Shown here in pieces: positions 43,971-55,236 of a stretch of 64,000 nucleotides of DNA. Each line of letters starts with the position of its first letter. Position 1 is the stretch's first letter. Below the pieces are notes generated by a model that searched no databases, was not told the origin of the DNA, and was given only the letters and a program-made list of their open reading frames with translations. The position numbers and the translations under genes are program-made. Source of the DNA: Strigamia acuminata (Eukaryota > Arthropoda > Chilopoda > Geophilomorpha > Linotaeniidae); contig OX442320.1 in assembly GCA_949358305.1 (NCBI GenBank), positions 6,092,259-6,156,258 of the forward strand, read 5' to 3'.

Positions 43971-46900
43971 TAAAATTCGGAGTAAAATTTAATTTTACGT
44001 TTATTTTCAGATTAAAAAGATGGGCGAGTTAGGACTAATGTCAGTATTCGTGCCGGAAAAATACGGTGGCACCGGTTTGGACTACCTAGCTTACGCGATT
44101 GCAATGGAAGAAATAAGTCGCGGCTGTGCCTCAACGGGTGTCATCATGTCAGTAAATAATGCAAGTACTTTTAGTTTAATTTTACGCTAGGACGAAGAAA
44201 TGTCGGATTTCGGTTTTGGTGTAAACGCCGCGAGTTGGTCTTAGTGTTAATTCGACACGAGAGCCAAGAGGTGCTCGCGGACAGCGCGATGATGTTTCAG
44301 ATGAGGTGTTAATGCCGGTTTGCGAACCGTTTGGTGGCGCGAATTAAAAATAACACTTTGCGCACGTTAAGTCGAGGGAGTTTGTGGTTTTATGCTTCCG
44401 TCTGCCATTATTTCCATATGTGCGCTCGAGATGATGGTTTTAAATTTAGAAGCGTGATAAAGTGGGAATTTTGTGCACAAATTTGGATAAGTTGTTTGCG
44501 TTAAATCTTTCCGAGTCGTGTATACAAAACCACAGGCTGATGGAACGTGTGGGTGCGTCAACAAACAACGCGAAAAGTATTCAAATTTTTTTTTATTTTT
44601 TTTTGGGGGGGATTTTAGTCGCTTTTTCTGGGACCTATTTACGCGTTTGCGAGTGAAGAACTGAAGCAGAAGTTTATTAAACCTTTCACGAACGGCGATC
44701 GGGTTGGATGTTTTGCATTGAGCGAACCAGGTTTGTTTGTTTTTAATTTTAAAAATGTTTTAAAATAATGAAAAATAAATGACAGGAAACGGCAGCGATG
44801 CCGGAGCCGCGTCAACGACGGCGAAACTTGATGGAAATTCGTGGGTTTTAAACGGAACTAAAGCGTGGATTACGAACGGTTACGAAGCGGAAGCAGCTGT
44901 GGTTAGATTTTTTTTAAATAAAAATTAAATAGATAAAAATTGATTTTTAAAGGTGATCGCCACGACTGATAAATCGAAAAAACACAAAGTTAGTTTTTTT
45001 TTGTTTTTTTAAATTAAAATTTAATTCATATATCATTTTTGCAGGGCATCAGCGCTTTCGTGGTGTCCACGGACACCCCCGGTCTTTCACTGGGCAAGAA
45101 AGAGGAGAAATTGGGCATCCGAGCAAGTTCCACGTGCAATCTCATCTTCGAAGATTGTCGCATTCCCAAGGAAAACATTCTCGGCGATCCCGGCATGGGA
45201 TTCAAAATAGCCATGGTCGAANNNNNNNNNNNNNNNNNNNNNNNNNNNNNNNNNNNNNNNNNNNNNNNNNNNNNNNNNNNNNNNNNNNNNNNNNNNNNNN
45301 NNNNNNNNNNNNNNNNNNNNNNNNNNNNNNNNNNNNNNNNNNNNNNNNNNNNNNNNNNNNNNNNNNNNNNNNNNNNNNNNNNNNNNNNNNNNNNNNNNNN
45401 NNNNNNNNNNNNNNNNNNNNNCGATAATATACGGTAATTATTCATCCGGGTTTTTCGCTTTATATCGGCATGTTTCGCTTTATAAGTGCTAAGTCAGTCA
45501 GTCATAATGGGAATGTTTTATTTAATTTTTATGCTGTTTGTGAGGATTATTGTTATTAGTCGTTAAATTAAACAGCTGCGCTATTCTTCGGGATTCGCAG
45601 CTGGGATTTATGGGAGTATTTTTTCCGGATGTTTTGTGTTTATTTATGTTTTTTGTTGTTCGTTAGATGAAATATAAAAATAGTTTTTTGGGGAATTATT
45701 TAATTTGGTTTCGGTTGCTAATTTGTTAAATGAGTGGGTTTGACAGCTCAATTCGTGAATGTCAACACTCGGATCCAAAGTTTTTATACAAGAAAAAGTG
45801 TTATTTTTATTTTATGCTTGATAAATTGCTTAAAATTTGTCTTTTTCTTATTTAATGTTAACACAGATGAAGTTAGCGGACATGGCTTTGCGCTTGGAAT
45901 CGGCCCGGCTTCTCACATGGAGGGCCGCCATGCTTAAAGATGCCAAAAAACAGTTTACGAAAGTAAGAAATCAATTACGTTTTAATGAGTCTACGGCTTT
46001 TTTAAACACCCCGAGTACAGAAATTTTTTTTTTAAATATATTTATATACATAGAGTATGTAAGAAAAAAAATGTTGGAATGTGTCTGCTTTGAAAAAGAT
46101 AACTTCCAACCCCCACATACCTTCAAAAAAAATCTCCAGCTTCTCATTTTTCTTTGTAATGAGTGTGCAATTAAGACCACGCTCATCCATCAAATACTAT
46201 TTATCACGAAAAGTTTGGAAAAAAATTTGAGGATAAAAAAAAAATCAATTTTTTCTTTAAGTTTTTGGCTCCAATTAAAGAGAAAAATATTTAAATCATT
46301 TACAGGAAGCGGCCATGGCTAAACTTGCTGCATCCGAAGCTGCAACGTTCATTTCCCATCAGGTAAATAACAAATTAATGAGGGGACTCGCTGTACAAAT
46401 TGTTATCGTGTATTTGTGGAAACCACGACTATTCATCGCTCGATTTCTCATCGCCTGACCATTCATTGCTGCTAAGTAATCGCGCGGTCAAGTCATCGCG
46501 CAGCCAAGTCATCGCGTGAAAAGTAATCGCATGGCCAACTCATCAGGGCAACAATTGGACGGTTGTCAAGTAATCGCTTAATCATCGCGTAATTCATCGC
46601 GTTCGAAAACCGTCCGAAAAACACCCGAAGAAACACCCGAAAATTTGCAATTAGTTGGTGCATGATTACTTGACAACCGTCCAATTGTCGCCCTGATGAG
46701 TTGGCCACGCGATTACTTTTCACGCGATGACTTGGCAGAGGATGAATGGTCGCGCGATGAGAAATCGGGCGATGAATAGTCGCCGTACCATATTTGTGTA
46801 CACTCGATTAACCATTGTCATTTTAGGCCATACAAATCCTCGGTGGAATGGGTTACGTATCGGAAATGCCGGCAGAAAGGCACTACAGGGATGCAAGGAT

Positions 46901-46982
46901 TACTGAAATATACGAAGGAACGAGCGAAATTCAACGCTTAGTTATTGCGGGAAACCTCGTTAAAGAATACAATTTGGGTTGA
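43625..46982 (+). CDS. ACADS: Short-chain acyl-CoA dehydrogenase, mitochondrial (one exon lost in assembly gap)
   Basis: An FAD flavoenzyme of mitochondrial beta-oxidation that converts butyryl-CoA to crotonyl-CoA. The ATG at 43625 begins a basic leader ([18 protein letters not shown]). Exons give [60 protein letters not shown] (flavin-binding), [15 protein letters not shown] and [19 protein letters not shown]. The exon holding the FKIAMVE start of the C-terminal helical domain runs into 200 N. It resumes at 45867 ([21 protein letters not shown]) and ends with [20 protein letters not shown] and [11 protein letters not shown], whose Glu is the catalytic base in this subfamily. About 55 residues fall in the gap. 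Its last intron carries a foldback element. Confidence 0.92.
43930..43970. repeat. Poly(A) tract in an ACADS intron
   Basis: An A run broken by two T, about 40 bases, shortly after a splice donor. Its length is likely to vary. Confidence 0.8.
45222..45421. other. Assembly gap, 200 N
   Basis: Unknown sequence. The reading frame enters it from ACADS at FKIAMVE and the following exon begins at 45867, so at least one coding exon is hidden. Confidence 0.99.
46419..46790. mobile_element. Foldback element with 8-bp target duplication
   Basis: Inverted arms of about 120-150 bp surround a loop of about 100 bp. The left arm starts gactattcatcgc at 46427 and the right arm is its complement ending at 46781; inner stretches such as gcgtgaaaagtaatcgc and aattggacggttgtcaagta match nearly perfectly. 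The direct repeat tatttgtg lies at 46411-46418 and again at 46791-46798, a perfect 8-bp target-site duplication. This fits a non-autonomous hAT-type foldback MITE. It sits in the ACADS intron before the last exon and carries no coding sequence. Confidence 0.8.
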
Positions 46983-47153
46983 ATAGATGTCCAGTAAACA
47001 CATGTAGGAAAAAATCGATGGAAATAATTAAAATACAGGTTTTTATTCAGTTAAAAGAAAAATACATCAAATTGAATATAAGGAAGTACAATTTTTTCCT
47101 AGCAACATGTGGTCCCAAACATTAAATCTTTTTATATGACAGTTTTAATAGAA

Positions 47154-48034
47154 TTATTCGCTTTCAAAATACATCTTGATCATGTCCAAATGCAGGCACT
47201 GCTCTCCTTCCAATCGTATTTTCTATATTTGGTTTAAAAAATTAAAATGTAAAATAATATAAATTTTACGCAGTTTACCCTTTTCCATTCAATGATTGTC
47301 GGTATATTTGTCAATCTGAGGACTTTGTCTTTACGCCAAGGATTATCCAGAGACTTCCAGCTATTTTAAAAAATAAATAAAATAAATAAATATTTAATTT
47401 CGAGCGATATCCATTAAATTTACCTCATCCTGTCGCCGACATCTACGAATAAAACAATTACGTCTTTCTGGAGTGTTTCTAGACAAGCTTCGATCAGATC
47501 CTCACCTAAATAAATGAATAATCATCGTTTCAACACGAGCAAATCTATATTAATTAATTCTAAGGTATTTGAGTCACCTATTACGCAATCGGGACACCAA
47601 TTTTTGCCCGTCGCCGATTTGGTTCCAAGAAATACGACAAATAATTGCTCGTGGTTATCAGTCATAAGTTCGTTTATCGTCTTCAATGTCTCTTCGTATC
47701 CAGTTGTATATACGCGTTTGATCATTCTTCCGACTGTGTTTATTCGGACCGTGCCTGTAACGACTAGCACTGAATCTGAACTATCTGCAAATGATGACCG
47801 CGATGTACCGCTAGTTGTCCCTTTGGGTTGGGATGGTGCTCGAGGACGTGTGGATCCCGCCACTGTTCCGTCTGCCTGGCTCGCCCCTGTTTCAGGTTTT
47901 ACCGTTTCCCGTTTATAATTCTCATCCCGGTATTTTAAAAACCTGATACCTGAGTATATTTTCGTTCGTCGCTGATCTAGGTTTTTAGCATGGTATTTGG
48001 GCAAATTGATCGGCATTAATGAATAGTTTATCAT
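47154..48034 (-). CDS. TXNDC17: TXNDC17/TRP14-like thioredoxin with N-terminal extension
   Basis: A thioredoxin-fold disulfide reductase of the TRP14 class. Exons 47578-48034, 47424-47505, 47279-47360 and 47154-47222 total 690 nt (229 residues). The active site is WCPDC in GKNWCPDCV, specific to this class, preceded by LFVVFLGTK. Later come VIVLFVDVGDR, PWRKDKVLRLTNIPTIIEWK with the cis-proline, and EGEQCLHLDMIKMYFESE. Mammalian TXNDC17 has 123 residues; this one carries about 100 extra N-terminal residues, rich in S, T and K, whose role is unknown. An internal Met (MIKRVYTTGYEE) would give canonical length. It stands head to head with TADA2A. Confidence 0.85.
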
Positions 48035-48171
48035 ATGTTTTTAACTGACTGTAGTTTTTGTTCTCATTTTTTAGGGCTAAGACTGAACAGTTCGGGAAGA
48101 CAATCGATCTGAAAAGTAATATAAGCCTAATTGTTGATTCGCAACAATATAGTTGCGCGACTACTTTGTAG
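48035..48171. promoter_or_regulatory. Shared TXNDC17 / TADA2A promoter region
   Basis: Only 137 bp separate the two divergent ATG codons, so both promoters and leaders must lie here. No TATA box is evident. Confidence 0.6.
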
Positions 48172-50008
48172 ATGTCGGATGGCGTCGGAAAATCGTGTTT
48201 GTACTGTGGAAACGATCTTAAGGAACCTTTTATCTCCTGCGTGGAATGCGTGTCTCCGCACGCGTATTTGTGTCTCGCTTGTTTTGCTAAAGGAGCCGAA
48301 AAAGATGAACATAAAAGTTGTCATACATTCGAAATAATTGTAAACTTTTTCATATTTTTGTGTATTTTGTGTCTTAATCTGTGTTTTGTTTGTAGAAAAA
48401 TAATTTTTCGATTTTGGAGCCCGATTGGAGCGCGAAAGATGAATTGAATTTGTTAGATGCGATTTATGACTGCGGTGTCGGGAATTGGTATTTAATTTAT
48501 TATTATTTGTGTTTATTTGTTTGATGTTTATTTGATTCCGTAGGGACGAGGTGAGTAACGAAATCGGAACGAGAACGAAACAGGAATGCGAATCGCATTA
48601 CTACAAATGCTATATCGAGAATCCCAAATCGCCGATGATTGAGTTTCCAGAGCAGAATGGACAGGATCTTAATTTCCCGACACCGATTACACACAAAAGT
48701 ATTTTTTTTTAATCTAATAAAAATCAAAAATACATAAAATGTAAATAAAAATATTTATTTTTCGTTTAGTTTGCGACGACCCACCGAGACCGGCGTTAGA
48801 TTCGCAACTGTACAACGAAATGGCCGGTTACATGGCTGGCAGAGGCGATTTTAACACCGAATACGACAATTATGCGGAACACGACATCTGCCGCATGGAA
48901 TTCATGGAAGACGACGACGAAGTGGACACAAGTAAACACAGAAAAATAAATTTTATTTAGTAAAAATTATTATTTGTAACGATTTTAATGTTTCTTAAAG
49001 ATTTAAAAGTTACCGTTCTTCGAATATATAACCACCGATTGCACGAACGTGCGCGAAGAAAACAAATTCTCGCGAAATATGGACTTATTAATATCCGAAA
49101 AGCTGTTCTTTCGATGCGACGATATCACGCTCTGATTGGCTCGCACGTAATAGATGGTTTAATAGGGTTTATGCAGTTAGTTGAGCCGGTTAGTTTCGAC
49201 TTGTTTACCGAAAGTTTGCTTTGTAAGTAGAAAAAAAATTAATTAATTGGTTCGGTTTTCCTTCAAGTTGATTTGTTTCAGACGAAGCCGAATTGAAGCG
49301 TAAAATTAAGGCGCTGCAAGAGTTCCGTGAAGCGGGATTGACTCGTTTTTTCAGCACGAAATTGTATTCGCATTTAAAACAGCGAAGAAATGATCGCAAG
49401 AATAAACAGAAACATTTAGATAATGTTTTGGATCACATACAAGTAATTACGGGTGTTTTGTTCGCGTGGTTTTGTGGAAAAGTTAATTCTTTTGCTTGTA
49501 GAATAAAGTTACACGACAAAACTGGCTTCACCGACATGTTTTAGCTGAATCTAAAGGTGGGGTTGGTGGTGATGGAATAGTGCCATCAATGAGTAAGAAA
49601 AACGGTCGTTTTTGTGCCGAATTCGAGAGGAAAAATTATTTTTTTATTTATTTACCGTAGAACGAAAAGCTGCGCCACCTCTGGACGTTGAGAAATTGCC
49701 CGGTTACGAAAAACTCAATCCGGACGAACGAGAGGTGAGTTATTGAGTTTCCTTTGTAAATTAACATTTCCCCGACGATTTTGTGTCTGATTTATGTATT
49801 TTGCTAGCTGTGCTCGCAAGTGCGTCTCATACCGACGTTTTATCTGGACTTTAAAGAGATTTTGATCAGTGAATGTCAGAAATTGGGACAAATTCGATTG
49901 AGCCACGCTCGGACCTTGATCAAAATCGACGTGAACAAAACGAGAAAAATATTCGATTATTTAGTCACCGAAGGACTCATAGTAACACCGAGTTCAAAGA
50001 AATCGTGA
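48172..50008 (+). CDS. TADA2A: Transcriptional adaptor ADA2A
   Basis: A subunit of the GCN5/PCAF acetyltransferase modules (ATAC in animals) that stimulates histone acetylation. The ATG at 48172 opens MSDGVGKSCLYCGNDL. A ZZ zinc finger follows (paired cysteines CLYC, CVEC, CLAC, with a terminal HKSCH), then a SANT/Myb domain (WSAKDELNLLDAIYDCGVGN, QECESHYYKCYI), the central ADA2 region (LRIYNHRLHERARRKQILAK; RFFSTKLYSHLKQRRNDRKN) and a C-terminal SWIRM domain (LCSQVRLIPTFYLDFKEILI through KIFDYLVTEGLI). About eight small introns interrupt it. It converges on PIPOX with 67 bp between the stops. Confidence 0.95.
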
Positions 50009-50075
50009 AAGAGTAATATTTATTGACGGATTGAGTGGAAAAAGAAGAAAACACTCAATTAATCGATTATTGGCG

Positions 50076-51637
50076 TTATGAAAAGCGGCTTATGCTGAAC
50101 GGCTGCAAGTCGTAATCTTGCTTTTTACCTTCGGCTAAGTTGGCGAGGATTTTGCCGACCACCGGAGCTAACTTAAAGCCAGTTCCTAGAGAAATGGAAT
50201 AAATCAAATGTTTAAATTGTTGATTTAAAGCTAATTACCGCTGAATCCTGCACCGATGACGATGTTTTTATAGTTTGGGTGTAGGTCCAGGATAAATGTT
50301 TCATCGGGCGTGTTCTGGTCGTAGATTAAATTAAATTGCGTGTTAAATAAGAGTGTTTTACTCACGGTGTAGTAACACGTTTCCTCGATGCTCGGAGCGG
50401 TTGAATCGAGTCCGGGGAAACATTTGTCGATGTATTCTTTCAGTTTTTCAATGCGATTGGTGGAGTCGGGCTGATAACCCATCTAGGAAATTAAAAGTTA
50501 ATTTTCTGATTGAATATTCCCCGAACCCATCGTCTAAATTTTACGAATTGTACCCGCAACATTACTTTAACGTGGCCGGGATGTTCGAAGCTCGGCAGCG
50601 CGTAAAATCCATCCGCAAAATCAATGACGCAAGGGAATTTATCGCTACTGTACGTTCCTTCGTGTCGCTCTTTCCAATACGTCACCCCAATTTCTGTCGG
50701 CTGTAAATTAAATTTTACTCTGTAAACTATAATTTTTTAAAAATATGTAAATATTATTACTTGTAATGGTAAGTCCAAGTCTATAGATTTGAGCAATTCG
50801 GGTGCCCAAGGACCGGCACAAATTATCAGGGAATTTGCTACGAAGCCGCCATTTTGGGTTTTGATTTTGATTTTATCCGGAGTGGGTTCGATGCGTATCA
50901 CTTTGGAGTTACCTTTGGCAATGCCGCCTAGTTTCAGATATAAGTCCTGAAAAGTATTAATTTAATTAATTTAAAAAAATTAATAAGATTAAAATTATAA
51001 TAATTAAAACCTGGATAGAATTTAGGGCGACGTCGGCTTTTAATATTCCGCCGTCCGGTTCGTAAACCGCTTCGCATTCGGGCAAATTAATTAGAGGAAA
51101 TCGTTCGTGTAAAGCGTCAGACTCCAGATATTCGAAAGGACGTTTGAATTTAGTGAGCGCTTTGCAAATCCCAACCAAATTGTTTATTGGTGGCTTTTCC
51201 ACAGACAAAAGTCCAGTTTTTCTGTTTAAATCGGAGGAGTTTGTTAGCAAGTTTTGATTATGTAATATACGATTAGATAATAGACAAAATAATGATATAC
51301 TGACGTGAAAATGTTGTGTCCTGACTCGTTTTCAATTTTAAACCATTCTTCGTACGCTTCGGACATCAAGCATGCGAAATAGTCTTCTTTGTATGAATGT
51401 CGTATTATGCGACTTCTGCCCTGCGAACTTCCCTGGCTTTTACCAAGCACGAACTAAATGAGAAATAAATGTTTTATTTATTTGGAAATGGAAATGTATG
51501 TTTTTCTTTTATACCTGTTCAATAAGAAGTGTTTTCTTTTTACGTTTTGCAAGTTCTAGGGCTGTTGCAGACCCTTCAATTCCTGCCCCAACTATTATGT
51601 AATCGAATGATTCTTCCATGTCTCGTTTCCAACTCAT
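50076..51637 (-). CDS. PIPOX: Sarcosine/pipecolate oxidase (PIPOX family)
   Basis: A DAO-type FAD oxidase that oxidises sarcosine and L-pipecolate, with release of hydrogen peroxide. The ATG at 51637 leads to a Rossmann FAD motif ([20 protein letters not shown]). Later exons give [97 protein letters not shown] and [20 protein letters not shown], all family signatures. The C terminus reads [10 protein letters not shown], which is not a normal PTS1 (SKL-like) signal, so peroxisomal targeting is uncertain. Confidence 0.9.
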
Positions 51638-52254
51638 TGCTCGGCTGTGACAAGGTCGTCACTGTTCTAATCTCGCTTATCAGAGAGAAAGATTTTTTTT
51701 AATGCAAATCTAAAGTTTTTTAAAAAAAAACTGGGACAAAATGTTTATTATTATTTTTTGAAATATAATTATAGTCATTTTTTTTGGTTTTGATTTTATT
51801 TGGACAAGATGCCGTCATTTCTGATTTTATCTGGAGAAGAAAAAAAATTTAACCTTAAATCAAATTACATTGGAAAATTACATGGCTCATAGAAATTTTC
51901 TCACTGTTTGCATTTTTTTTATGTTGTTTTTGTATTCTGGTTTGTAATTTTGTTTGGGTTGGATGTGGTCCACTTTGAGAAGGTTGTGTGGGAATGTTGC
52001 TGAAGTTCCATCCCCATCTGAAGACACTGAAGACTGGCGATAGGGGTGGAACTTATTGGTTGAAAAACTATTTTTAATTTTTACATTTTCATAAAGTGTC
52101 AGTTTCAGCTGGGTAACAGTTGTGATGCTTTCACTTTGCTGGAGCTTGTGGTAAGTCACTGTGATAGTCGTAAATTACCAAATTTGTTACTCGTTTTTCT
52201 AATTATGTCTAGACTGCAAATCTAGTCTCAGAAGAAGTTCCACAATCGTAGAGA
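51638..52254. other. Divergent intergenic region PIPOX / EMI-collagen
   Basis: 617 bp, AT-rich, with no recognisable gene. A minus-strand open frame at 51887-52159 looks compositional. Confidence 0.5.
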
Positions 52255-54382
52255 ATGGGTGGCTGCAAATTATTGGCGTGTGTTCTCGTGTTGTGTTGTG
52301 TTTTGTGCTACAATCAAGAGTTGAGCAGTAAAAAGTAAATTATTTTTTTAAATTTTGGATTTATGTTAAAATTGTTTGAAATTAATTTTTTTTTTTTTTT
52401 TTTTTATAGAAGATGGTGCGCTTATAAAGTAACAAGAACGCTTCCTTGTCAAGAAATAAACGGAACTGAGACTTATTTAAGAAAAGATTACAAAAGATGT
52501 AATCGGTGGACTCATTCGGCGCCCTGCAATGGTTCTTACAGGTATAATTCGGGGTTTTTTTTAACGAACAAACACTAGATGTATTCATAAAGTCATTTAA
52601 ACTTGTTTATATTTTTTAAACCAGTCTAAATGTACAATTTTACGTGTTACGTAGATGTTTGCGTTGTTGTATTTTTTTTTTAACATTACAAAACACAAAC
52701 ACCTAAAACACTACATGATGTTTGGAGGAATATTTGTGAATTTTAATTGGATTTTTTTTGGATTTTAGAGTGTTTAAAAGACCCAAATATGTGACTGTGT
52801 TACGCTCGGTTGTCGAAACCATTCAGAAATGCTGTCCAGGATTTTTTGGAGTTAACTGCGAATTAGGTAGAGTTGATTTAGAAAATTTGTCTGAAAATTA
52901 ACCATTCAAAAAGGGTGTTTTTTTTTTTTGTTGTTATTTTTCTTTATAAGTGTTTTTGTTTTAATATTGTGCTCTATTTTGGTGCGCTTTCTATCGCTTT
53001 CTTTCGAGCGCGAGTGTTTCAATGGAGTTGAATTCATTTTCAAAATAGCTGCGGAAATGGACTCACCCAAACAGTCATCATAAACATTTGTAATTCTGAT
53101 TGAAGTGGTTTAAAATAAAAAAAAAGATTTAAAAAAAATAGATCCAACGAAAACATTAAACAATTACACGCAGATTATCACAACGACCTTCTGTTGAAGG
53201 CAACAAAATGGCTGCCCGTCACAAAACAAAAAGACGAAAACACCTAAAAGAATGCAATTTAATTTACTGCGCCATACTGCCACCTACCGTAATCAATTTA
53301 ATTGTAATTCCAATTAGAATGCCATAACTGCACGACAACAGAATCACTGGATGGCCGCCTGGAGTTATTGGAAGCGAGGCTCTCGAAGTTGTCGATCGTT
53401 CCGAGCAAAGACCGAAAGACATTCGATAACTGTCGCTGTCCACCGGGTCTGCCCGGACCAAGCGGACCGAAAGGTGACATTGGACCACCCGGTCTTCCTG
53501 GTCGTGCGAGTGAAAAGAGTGGAGTTGTTACTGGAGCACCCGGACTCCCGGGACTAGCTGGGTTACAAGGTGCTTTTTCACTCGTAATTTAACAGTCAAT
53601 TGAATTGTGTATTTCCCATTGAAGGTAAAGATGGAATAGCGGGCGTAGCCGGCCCTCCAGGACTGCCAGGAAGACCAGGATACCCCGGCGAGCCAGGATT
53701 AACCGGTTTACAAGGGCCACCGGGGTCCCCGGGATTGCCTGGGAAACCCGGGCTCACTTTTCGCCCTGAAATTGAAAGCAGTTAAGAATTTTAACAGGAA
53801 TTATTGGTCGAATAAATGATAATTTTTGCTAAATTTTAGATGGTGCAGCGAGTGAAGCAAATAAAGTAATTATATTTGATATAAACACAAACGTAAATGA
53901 ACGTTTAACTTGCAATTGAACATGTTTTGTTGTGTAAACCGACTAAATCGGCCGCCATTTTTGAGACGAACAGTTTAAAATGTTTTTTTAGTGTAAAATG
54001 AATGTGAAAAATGCAAAAGTTTTGATTATTTTAGGAAATTAAAGACGACATTCGGCAAATAAGAGACGAGGTGGAGACTTTGGAAGCCCGCGTGAGGATT
54101 TTAGAGGAGTTATTACCGAAAATTATGGGTAAGGAAGCGGAAATCGAATGTTTTGTATATGTTTTTAGTTGAATTTGGTTGAATTTGTTTATTTTAGCCG
54201 AGTTATTCGAAAGGGCGCCAGCAATTCGAGCTTCGGAATTGAGTTCTTATCACACAGCTTGGTTTCCCAATATTCATCGAGACATTTCTATGCTTAATGG
54301 GAATCCCCAACGTCCACTTCCAAATTCTGTTCTCAAAGACAAAGACAAGTCGAAACTAAAGACTCGAGTTGATATTTTTTGA
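52255..54382 (+). CDS. EMI-domain collagen, COL26A1/EMID1-like
   Basis: A secreted extracellular-matrix protein. The ATG at 52255 gives a signal peptide ([19 protein letters not shown]). An EMI domain follows with its characteristic cysteines ([39 protein letters not shown]). A short helical stretch ([16 protein letters not shown]) leads into collagen triplets split by exon ends ([36 protein letters not shown]), with one break at [11 protein letters not shown]. The C-terminal part forms a coiled coil ([35 protein letters not shown]) and a short tail. Layout and size fit EMID1/COL26A1, which have the same EMI-collagen order. About seven exons. Confidence 0.85.
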
Positions 54383-55236
54383 TATTAATTTTAAATATTT
54401 TTTACTTTTATATAGAAATGAAATAAAGAGAAATGAAATCAATTAATTTTATTTGTTTTCACAAAATACACGCAGTTAAATATGTAAGTAAGTAAATTAT
54501 ACATCTGGACAAAGACTAAAAGGTGATAGCTTTATGTACATTGATTTATTACAGTAAATAATAATAATAATAATTATAAAATAATATGGAAATTTAAAAA
54601 GAAAAGAGTGTAATTAGGATTTTTCATGCTAACTGCAATCAAAAATACAGTTTCATTCTTGTTGAGCCGTGCAGAAACGAAAGAAAAAGAAAGATTAAGG
54701 TAGAGAGAACTTGATGACGAATTTCTGTTTCGGCGTTGATGATTTTCTAAGGGACCCGAAGGCCCACGTTGGAATGCTGCAAGCCGAGACCAGCATGATC
54801 TGGGCTGTGCTTTTGCTGAAAAGTACCGATTGTAACACAACGACAAAAAGGAAAAAAAATAAATAAAAAAATAAATAATAATTGATTTTGATGCAAACTA
54901 AAAATACCTTAACGTAAATATCTATTTTTTAGGAGATAAAAAGCAACTAAAGGCATAGATGAAGCATAATAAATAATAATAATAATAAAAATATAAAGTG
55001 GGGATGTGTGACAGGGGTTAAAACAAAAAAAAGTAATGACAAAAATTAATCTCACTAAACAATAGATAAAATAAAGGGTTATCGAGCAAAATATGCAATA
55101 GAGATTGTTATAAAATAAAATAAATGTTGTTCGCATTTATAATTAGTAAATAGTTTAGTATGCTTCTTCTAAAATTGAAAATACTGTGTACGAAACGATA
55201 GGTAATAATCTCGTAATTTTTTTTTTTTTGTAAATT
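54383..55236. other. Convergent region between EMI-collagen and MED19
   Basis: 3' UTRs of both genes, AT-rich with several AATAAA on each strand (54423 plus strand among them). No coding frame supported. Confidence 0.5.
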
